From an uncultured Lachnospiraceae bacterium (GTDB taxonomy: Bacteria; Bacillota; Clostridia; Lachnospirales; Lachnospiraceae): DNA of 12,121 bases. Below are positions 7,428 through 12,121 of this stretch, in pieces (position 1 is the first letter of the stretch; each line of letters begins with the position of its first letter). The notes under the pieces are model-generated. The model did no database searches. It worked only from the letters and a program-made list of their open reading frames with translations, and had not been told where the DNA came from. A program made the position numbers and the translations under genes. Location of the stretch: positions 1 through 12,121 of the forward strand of contig CACZTA010000179.1 of NCBI GenBank assembly GCA_902783935.1, read 5' to 3'.

Positions 7428-7442
7428 CAGCGGAGAAACGAT

Positions 7443-8489
7443 ATGTCCCTGTATTTTCGGACCGGTCTGGCTGCAGTCGTTGAACTGATGGTTCTTTTCC
7501 TGATCGGGGGACTGGCTCCTTTCAGTGAGAAGAGCGGAAAGCAGTCTGTCTCGGAGACTCTCTGCGGAGGGTTCCTGATTTACTATGCACTGCTGGAAAT
7601 AACAGTTCTGCCCCTGACGATGGCCAGAGTTTCTTTATATGTGATTTTGTGTATATGGGCAGCTGAACTGGCCGTTCTCTGTGCATCTTCTGTTGTGCTG
7701 CATTACAGGGGGTTTTTCCGCGAGCTGTCTGTCCATGCGAAGCGATACAGATTTGCTGCTGTCGAACTCGCTCTCATCATCATTGCGGCAGCTGCTGCAG
7801 TTGTTTCAGTGATGCTGCCGTCCGGACGGGACATTTCGGGAACGATTGCCCAGATGACGACAGATATTTATCATGATTCTGCAGGGCTCATTAACGGTTT
7901 TTTCGGCGAGGTCCTGACTTCTGTGCCGACGAGCGGGCTTCTCAACCGGTTTCATGTGAGCGGCGAGTTTTACGCTGTCCTGTTTGACATCCCGTGTCTC
8001 ACCCAGATGAAAATCGTACAGCAGCTGCTGACCGTGATTCTGTCATTTCTTATATCGCACCGGATTTTCTTCCGCCTGACAGGGGGAAAACGCGTGCCGT
8101 CCGCCATCGCGACGATCATGCTGGCTGCAGTCCAGTTTACTTCGAGAACGCCTTATTCATCCGCTGACCAGCTGCTCAGGACGGGCTGGACAGGCAACGG
8201 GATTATGACGGGTGTGCTCCTTCCTTCGGTTTTACTGCTTCTGCTGGCGCTGTATGATGATCCGGACCGGCGGCAGCTTCATGTTTTGGGCATGTGCGCC
8301 GGAATCGCAGCCGTCTCGCTGTCGCGCACTTCCATTTATCTGTTTCCGCTGGCACTGACTGCGGGCATCATCCCGCTTGTGCTCAGCAGACGGGAACCGG
8401 GGCTGATCATGCACGCCCTGCTGTGGATGGTGATTCCCGTCAGCGCGGTTGTCCTGTGCGTCCTCCATCCGTCAGTGTCACTGCTTTAA
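7443..8489 (+). CDS. Polytopic membrane protein, N-terminal part of a split gene (DUF6077-like)
   Basis: This frame encodes 348 residues with roughly nine hydrophobic helices. An outer-loop segment around residues 135-175 follows helix 4 (GRDISGTIAQMTTD to TSGLLNRF). Later comes RTGWTGNGIMTGVLLP, which resembles the conserved region of large clostridial membrane proteins annotated DUF6077; this family match is from memory and uncertain. GGAG (7432-7435) lies seven bases before ATG 7443, and the gene starts 15 bases after the ABC-F stop, so the two are probably cotranscribed. The frame ends abruptly at TAA 8487-8489, directly after a membrane helix. The missing C-terminal portion continues in the +1 frame (next entry), so this looks like a frameshifted gene rather than a naturally short protein. 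Read as one product by skipping one base, it would be 612 residues. Confidence 0.75.
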   Translation: MSLYFRTGLAAVVELMVLFLIGGLAPFSEKSGKQSVSETLCGGFLIYYALLEITVLPLTMARVSLYVILCIWAAELAVLCASSVVLHYRGFFRELSVHAKRYRFAAVELALIIIAAAAAVVSVMLPSGRDISGTIAQMTTDIYHDSAGLINGFFGEVLTSVPTSGLLNRFHVSGEFYAVLFDIPCLTQMKIVQQLLTVILSFLISHRIFFRLTGGKRVPSAIATIMLAAVQFTSRTPYSSADQLLRTGWTGNGIMTGVLLPSVLLLLLALYDDPDRRQLHVLGMCAGIAAVSLSRTSIYLFPLALTAGIIPLVLSRREPGLIMHALLWMVIPVSAVVLCVLHPSVSLL

Positions 8490-8490
8490 C
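8484..8490 (+). other. Frame-change site, CTT TAA C
   Basis: The upstream frame reads CTG CTT TAA. Skipping T8487 gives CTT AAC ATC and joins the downstream frame, so the change is +1 (one extra base, or two lost). CTT-TAA-C resembles the +1 recoding site CUU-UGA-C of prfB, but the Shine-Dalgarno-like stimulator found just upstream there is not seen. A mutation or sequencing error is therefore as likely as recoding. Confidence 0.5.
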
Positions 8491-8538
8491 ATCTTCCGAC
8501 AATCCCGGCCGGGCCGGCAGTCTTATGTGAGGTTTCTG

Positions 8539-9282
8539 ATGACTGGGTATTCTGCATATGAATCAGGGTTTTCTTTTCTGCAGAAAACAGTGCGGCTTTA
8601 TGAAGAACCGGGCGTTTTTCTGCTGATCGCCGCCTGTGCGCTGATTCTGACGATTATGTTCGGCATGCAGAGCGGCAGACTCTTCCTGGCATTTCCGACG
8701 ATCTTTTTCCTGATGACGGTTCTCAATCCGTTTGTTCTGCCTGTTTTCATCAGGAACGGCTCTGTCAGCGGAGAGGAATACTACAGACTGCTGTGGCTGA
8801 TTCCGTACGGACTGATCATTGCTTACGGAATTATTTCGCTTGCGTACAGGATGAAGAAAGGACTTCCGAGGAACCTGGTCTATGCGGCGTCCCTCCTCCT
8901 GCTGGCGGTGACGGCGGTGCCTTCCGTGAAATCAATGGCTTCTGTACGTCCGCCGGCTGATATATTCATGACGGACGAACAGCTGCAAATGGTCTGCAAT
9001 TATATTATTGATGAAACGGGATATGATGATCCGATGGTGGCGTTTGATGATGCGGAATTCCGGCTGGGAGCCCGCGAATACAGCGCCGCCCTGAAAATAT
9101 CACATCTGTTTGAAGACGGACGTGATACGCAGGATACCGCTTCCTTTTCGAGGAGCCTCACGATCTGGAGACCTGATTTTATTGTTGTGCGGAAGGAGAG
9201 TGACGCAGCCGGCCTGCTTGAGGGAGAGGGATATCCGGCAGTGGCCTATACAGATGATTATCTGGTATATGTGCGAAAATAA
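8539..9282 (+). CDS. Polytopic membrane protein, C-terminal part of the split gene (DUF6077-like)
   Basis: This is the continuation of the previous gene in the +1 frame. From ATG 8539 it gives 247 residues: four hydrophobic helices (including FLLIAACALILTIMF and RLLWLIPYGLIIAYG), then a soluble C-terminal domain of about 85 residues ending DDYLVYVRK. The EEYYRLLWLIPY segment is the sort seen in the C-terminal half of DUF6077-like proteins. The frame is open back to the junction at 8488, where it would join the upstream piece as SLL-NIFRQS. Independent restart is possible because GTGAGG (8527-8532) lies six bases before the ATG. The strong terminator just after its stop marks the end of the transcription unit. 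A preserved frame and helix pattern after the break argue that the disruption is recent, artefactual or bypassed. Confidence 0.65.
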   Translation: MTGYSAYESGFSFLQKTVRLYEEPGVFLLIAACALILTIMFGMQSGRLFLAFPTIFFLMTVLNPFVLPVFIRNGSVSGEEYYRLLWLIPYGLIIAYGIISLAYRMKKGLPRNLVYAASLLLLAVTAVPSVKSMASVRPPADIFMTDEQLQMVCNYIIDETGYDDPMVAFDDAEFRLGAREYSAALKISHLFEDGRDTQDTASFSRSLTIWRPDFIVVRKESDAAGLLEGEGYPAVAYTDDYLVYVRK

Positions 9283-9283
9283 C

Positions 9284-9313
9284 AGAAGGCAGGGCTCTGC
9301 CTTCTTTTTTTTT
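9284..9313 (+). terminator. Strong intrinsic terminator before nifJ
   Basis: AGAAGGCAG (9284-9292) and CTGCCTTCT (9297-9305) pair perfectly over 9 bp with a GGCT loop, followed by an uninterrupted T run to 9313. It begins one base after the stop of the membrane protein gene and ends the ABC-F transcription unit. Confidence 0.93.
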
Positions 9314-9335
9314 ATTAGAAGAGACGGAAGTATCG

Positions 9336-9364
9336 TGGACATAAATTGCATCGGGTGTTATAAT
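9336..9364 (+). promoter_or_regulatory. Strong extended -10 promoter for nifJ
   Basis: TGGACA (9336-9341), one base from consensus, is followed after 17 bases by a perfect TATAAT (9359-9364). TG at 9356-9357 in the extended -10 position adds strength. Transcription should start near 9371, giving a leader of about 56 bases. It lies directly downstream of a strong terminator, so nifJ is expressed independently. Confidence 0.88.
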
Positions 9365-9373
9365 TTCTTATAA

Positions 9374-9399
9374 GTGTGAAAAGCTCACACGCGGCTTTT
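9374..9399 (+). ncRNA. Structured leader of the nifJ mRNA, two alternative hairpins
   Basis: GTGTGA (9374-9379) pairs with TCACAC (9385-9390) around a 5-base loop at the very 5' end of the predicted transcript. Alternatively AAAAGC (9379-9384) pairs with GCTTTT (9394-9399) around a 9-base loop. The two overlap and cannot form together. A 5'-end hairpin can protect an mRNA from decay; a switching role is speculative and no known riboswitch fold is seen. Confidence 0.35.
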
Positions 9400-9409
9400 T
9401 CAAAATTGC

Positions 9410-9416
9410 AAGGAGG
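9410..9416 (+). promoter_or_regulatory. Consensus ribosome binding site of nifJ
   Basis: AAGGAGG is a full match to the anti-Shine-Dalgarno sequence, 10 bases before ATG 9427. The spacing is slightly long, but the match is the best in the window. Confidence 0.8.
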
Positions 9417-9426
9417 ATATAGTATC

Positions 9427-12121
9427 ATGGCGAAAAGAAAAATGTTAACCATGGATGGAAACGAAGCAGCCGCTCACGCAGCGTATGCGTTTACGGAAGT
9501 TGCTACGATCTATCCGATTACGCCTTCATCTGTCATGCCGGAGCATGTTGATGAATGGGCAACAGCGGGCCGCAAGAACATCTTCGGACAGGAAGTTCAG
9601 GTCACTGAAATGCAGTCTGAAGCAGGCGCTGCAGGTGCTTTTCACGGCTCTCTCGCAGCCGGTGCGCTGACGACGACATTCACGGCTTCCCAGGGTCTTC
9701 TTCTCATGATCCCGAACATCTACAAAGTAGCCGGCGAACGTCTCCCGGGCGTCTTCCATGTTTCTGCACGTGCACTTGCAAGCCATGCGCTGAGCATTTT
9801 CGGTGACCATTCCGATGTCTATGCGTGCCGCCAGGCCGGTGCCTGCATGCTCTGCGAATCTTCAGTCCAGGAAGTCATGGACCTGGCTCCTGTCGCTCAT
9901 CTGGCAGCACTGAAGGGTGAACTCCCGTTCATCAATTTCTTTGACGGTTTCCGTACATCCCATGAAATTCAGAAGATTGAAGCATGGGATTATGAAGATC
10001 TTGCCGATATGGCAGATTATGATGCGATTCAGAGATTCCGTGACAATGCGCTGAATCCGAATCATCCGGTAGAAATGGGCTCCGCCCAGAACCCGGATAT
10101 CTTCTTCCAGGCACGTGAAGCCTGCAACCAGTTCTATGATGCCATGCCGGCAATTGTCCAGGAATACATGGACAAGGTCAACGAGAAGATCGGAACTGAT
10201 TATAAGCTCTTCAACTATTACGGCGCTCCGGATGCTGAATCCGTCATTATCGCCATGGGTTCTGTCAATGATACGATCGAAGAAACCATCGACTATCTGA
10301 CAGAGAAAGAAGGAGCAAAGGTCGGTGTCGTAAAGGTCCGCCTGTATCGTCCGTTCTGTGCTGAAGCACTGATCAACGCAATCCCGGATTCCGTCAAAGT
10401 CATCAACGTCCTTGACAGAACGAAAGAGCCCGGAGCTGAAGGCGAACCGCTTTATCTTGATGTTGTTGCCGCACTCCGCAACTCCAAATTCAAAGATGTT
10501 ACGATTAACGGAGGCCGCTACGGACTCGGCTCCAAGGATACGCCGCCCGCAGCAATCAAGGCTGTCTTCGATAACAAAGATAAGAACGGATTCACAATCG
10601 GCATCGTCGATGACGTGACGAATCTGTCCCTTGAGATCGGCGCTCCGCTTGTCTGCACACCGGAAGGCACGATCAACTGCAAGTTCTGGGGCATCGGTGC
10701 TGACGGTACTGTCGGTGCGAATAAGAACTCCATCAAGATTATCGGCGACAACACCGATATGTATGCACAGGCATACTTTGACTATGACTCCAAGAAGTCA
10801 GGCGGCGTGACCATGAGCCACCTGCGCTTCGGCAAGAAGCCGATCAAGTCCACATACCTGATCCGCCAGGCTAACTTTGTCGCATGTCACAACCCGGCAT
10901 ATGTCACAAAGTTCAACATGGCACAGGAAATCGTGGACGGCGGAACATTCCTTCTGAACTGCCCGTGGTCGGATGAGGAAGTCGCTTCCCACCTTCCGGG
11001 ACAGATGAAGAAGTTTATTGCTGACCACAACATCAAATTCTATGTGATCGACGGCGTGAAGATCGGTATTGCTACCGGCATGGGCCCGACACGTATCAAT
11101 ACGATTCTCCAGTCCGCATTCTTCAAGCTGGCCGGCATTATTCCGGAAGAGCACGCTATCGAGCTCATGAAGACAGCCGCACAGAAGACATACGGCCGCA
11201 AGGGTCAGGATATTGTCGAAAAGAACTGGGCTGCCATCGAAGAAGGCGCTAAGCAGGTCCGCGAGTTCAAGGTTCCGGAAGACTGGAAGAACTGCGTAGA
11301 CGAAGGCCTCGAATTCACGAAGCATGAAGGCGAAGGCAAGGTCGTCGATTTCGTCAACAACATCCAGAATGCTGTTTCCGCACAGGAAGGCAACAACCTC
11401 CCGGTTTCCGCATTTATGGATTACGTAAACGGCATGACACCGAGCGGCACGGCTGCATACGAGAAGCGCGGCATCGCTGTCAGTGTCCCGCAGTGGGATT
11501 CCACGAAGTGCATCCAGTGTACGAGATGCTCCTATGTCTGCCCGCACGGCGTCATCCGTCCGTTCGCGCTGACAGCAGACGAAGCTGCAGGACTGCCGGA
11601 AGGCACAGCAACACTTCCGCTTCTGCAGTTCCCGGATAAGAAGTACCTGATCGCTGTCTCCGCCCTTGACTGCACGGGCTGCGGCTCCTGCGCAAATGTC
11701 TGCCCGGGCAAGAAGAACAAAGAGACCGGCGAAGTTGAAAAAGCCCTCGTCATGGTTCCTGCAGCCAAGGGCACACCGATTGATCAGCCTGTCTTCGATT
11801 ATGCGGTCACAACACCTGAGAAGCAGGATGTCATCGACAAGTATAAGATTACGACTGTCAAGGGCAGCCAGTTCAAGCAGCCGCTGCTTGAGTTCTCCGG
11901 CGCATGCCCGGGCTGCGGCGAGACACCGTATGCGAAGCTGATCACACAGCTGTTCGGCGACAGAATGTACATCGCAAATGCAACCGGCTGCTCCTCCATC
12001 TGGGGCAACAGCTCACCGTCCACACCGTACACGTTCAACAAGAAGGGCCAGGGCCCGGCATGGGGCAACTCCCTGTTCGAAGATGCTGCTGAGTACGGCT
12101 ATGGTATGGAACTCGCCCAGA
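9427..12121 (+). CDS. nifJ: Pyruvate:ferredoxin (flavodoxin) oxidoreductase, 3' end outside window
   Basis: About 898 codons of a protein whose family is usually about 1170-1200 residues. The enzyme converts pyruvate and CoA to acetyl-CoA and CO2 with reduction of ferredoxin, the central oxygen-sensitive step of clostridial fermentation. The N-terminal pyrimidine-binding domain carries YPITP (29-33), TEMQSEAGA with the glutamate equivalent to the catalytic Glu64 (E65 here), and SARALASH with the substrate-contacting arginine (R115). These sit one residue later than in the Desulfovibrio africanus enzyme. The inserted ferredoxin-like domain has two complete [4Fe-4S] motifs: cysteines 695, 698, 701, 705 and 749, 752, 755, 759. 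The thiamine diphosphate domain begins with GACPGCGE (C827 and C830 bind the proximal cluster) and is cut off after GYGMELAQ. Arginine is written mostly CGT/CGC, unlike the membrane genes to the left, which fits high expression. Promoter and ribosome binding site are near consensus. Confidence 0.97.
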   Translation, partial: MAKRKMLTMDGNEAAAHAAYAFTEVATIYPITPSSVMPEHVDEWATAGRKNIFGQEVQVTEMQSEAGAAGAFHGSLAAGALTTTFTASQGLLLMIPNIYKVAGERLPGVFHVSARALASHALSIFGDHSDVYACRQAGACMLCESSVQEVMDLAPVAHLAALKGELPFINFFDGFRTSHEIQKIEAWDYEDLADMADYDAIQRFRDNALNPNHPVEMGSAQNPDIFFQAREACNQFYDAMPAIVQEYMDKVNEKIGTDYKLFNYYGAPDAESVIIAMGSVNDTIEETIDYLTEKEGAKVGVVKVRLYRPFCAEALINAIPDSVKVINVLDRTKEPGAEGEPLYLDVVAALRNSKFKDVTINGGRYGLGSKDTPPAAIKAVFDNKDKNGFTIGIVDDVTNLSLEIGAPLVCTPEGTINCKFWGIGADGTVGANKNSIKIIGDNTDMYAQAYFDYDSKKSGGVTMSHLRFGKKPIKSTYLIRQANFVACHNPAYVTKFNMAQEIVDGGTFLLNCPWSDEEVASHLPGQMKKFIADHNIKFYVIDGVKIGIATGMGPTRINTILQSAFFKLAGIIPEEHAIELMKTAAQKTYGRKGQDIVEKNWAAIEEGAKQVREFKVPEDWKNCVDEGLEFTKHEGEGKVVDFVNNIQNAVSAQEGNNLPVSAFMDYVNGMTPSGTAAYEKRGIAVSVPQWDSTKCIQCTRCSYVCPHGVIRPFALTADEAAGLPEGTATLPLLQFPDKKYLIAVSALDCTGCGSCANVCPGKKNKETGEVEKALVMVPAAKGTPIDQPVFDYAVTTPEKQDVIDKYKITTVKGSQFKQPLLEFSGACPGCGETPYAKLITQLFGDRMYIANATGCSSIWGNSSPSTPYTFNKKGQGPAWGNSLFEDAAEYGYGMELAQ

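Noticed and set aside
8470..8520. Phase-variable switching as the cause of the frame change
   Set aside because: There is no homopolymer or short tandem repeat at the junction beyond three T, so slipped-strand switching is not supported.
8294..8530. Third frame open across the split in the membrane gene
   Set aside because: It lacks the hydrophobic pattern of the flanking halves and reads as Ser/Pro/Arg-rich shadow sequence; the direct +1 join explains the locus better.
10798..11547. 249-codon minus-strand frame antisense to nifJ
   Set aside because: Strong codon bias of nifJ suppresses stops on the opposite strand; the sense frame encodes unmistakable enzyme motifs.
1..12121. Mobile element, CRISPR array, tRNA or rRNA
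   Set aside because: No transposase or integrase motifs, no terminal inverted repeats, no regularly spaced repeats and no tRNA-like cloverleaf were found on reading both strands.

Overview
The window looks like chromosomal DNA from an anaerobic, low-to-mid-GC Firmicute, most likely a gut-type clostridium near Lachnospiraceae. This is judged from the pyruvate:ferredoxin oxidoreductase, the clostridial-style M18 aminopeptidase, a YfhO-type membrane protein and strong AGGAG ribosome binding sites. The taxonomic call is inference; there is no rRNA gene to anchor it. I see no tRNA, rRNA, CRISPR array, insertion sequence or phage gene.

Layout: (1) 1-321 is the 3' end of an SPFH/Band-7 family gene, closed by a hairpin terminator at about 379-414. 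(2) A sigma-A type promoter (454-482) and a leader with an 8-bp inverted repeat precede a tight three-gene run, 566-5559. It holds an M18 aminopeptidase, a 412-residue acidic protein with a C-terminal membrane anchor and no recognised family, and a 766-residue YfhO-family membrane protein. The gaps are 8 and 6 bases, so this is very probably one operon. (3) On the minus strand at 5556-5690 lies a 44-codon single-pass membrane peptide gene with a good ribosome binding site. Its stop codon shares the palindrome TTAA with the yfhO stop. (4) 5787-9282 carries an ABC-F ATPase followed 15 bases later by a polytopic membrane protein gene (DUF6077-like) that is split into two reading frames at a CTT-TAA junction near 8487. 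A strong intrinsic terminator (9284-9313) closes this unit. (5) A near-consensus extended -10 promoter (9336-9364) and a short structured leader drive nifJ, which runs off the right edge after about 898 codons.

Working together: nifJ is central anaerobic metabolism (pyruvate to acetyl-CoA plus reduced ferredoxin) and looks independently and strongly expressed. The apeA-unknown-yfhO operon joins a cytosolic peptidase to two membrane proteins; a role in cell-surface glycan decoration is known for some YfhO relatives, and the acidic tail-anchored protein may assist it, but that is inference. The ABC-F protein is a ribosome-associated type of ATPase with all visible degeneracy concentrated in one of its two ATP sites.

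The window is mostly ordinary. The points most worth a second look are the split membrane gene, the small antisense-oriented membrane peptide, the asymmetric ABC-F ATP sites and the unrecognised tail-anchored protein.
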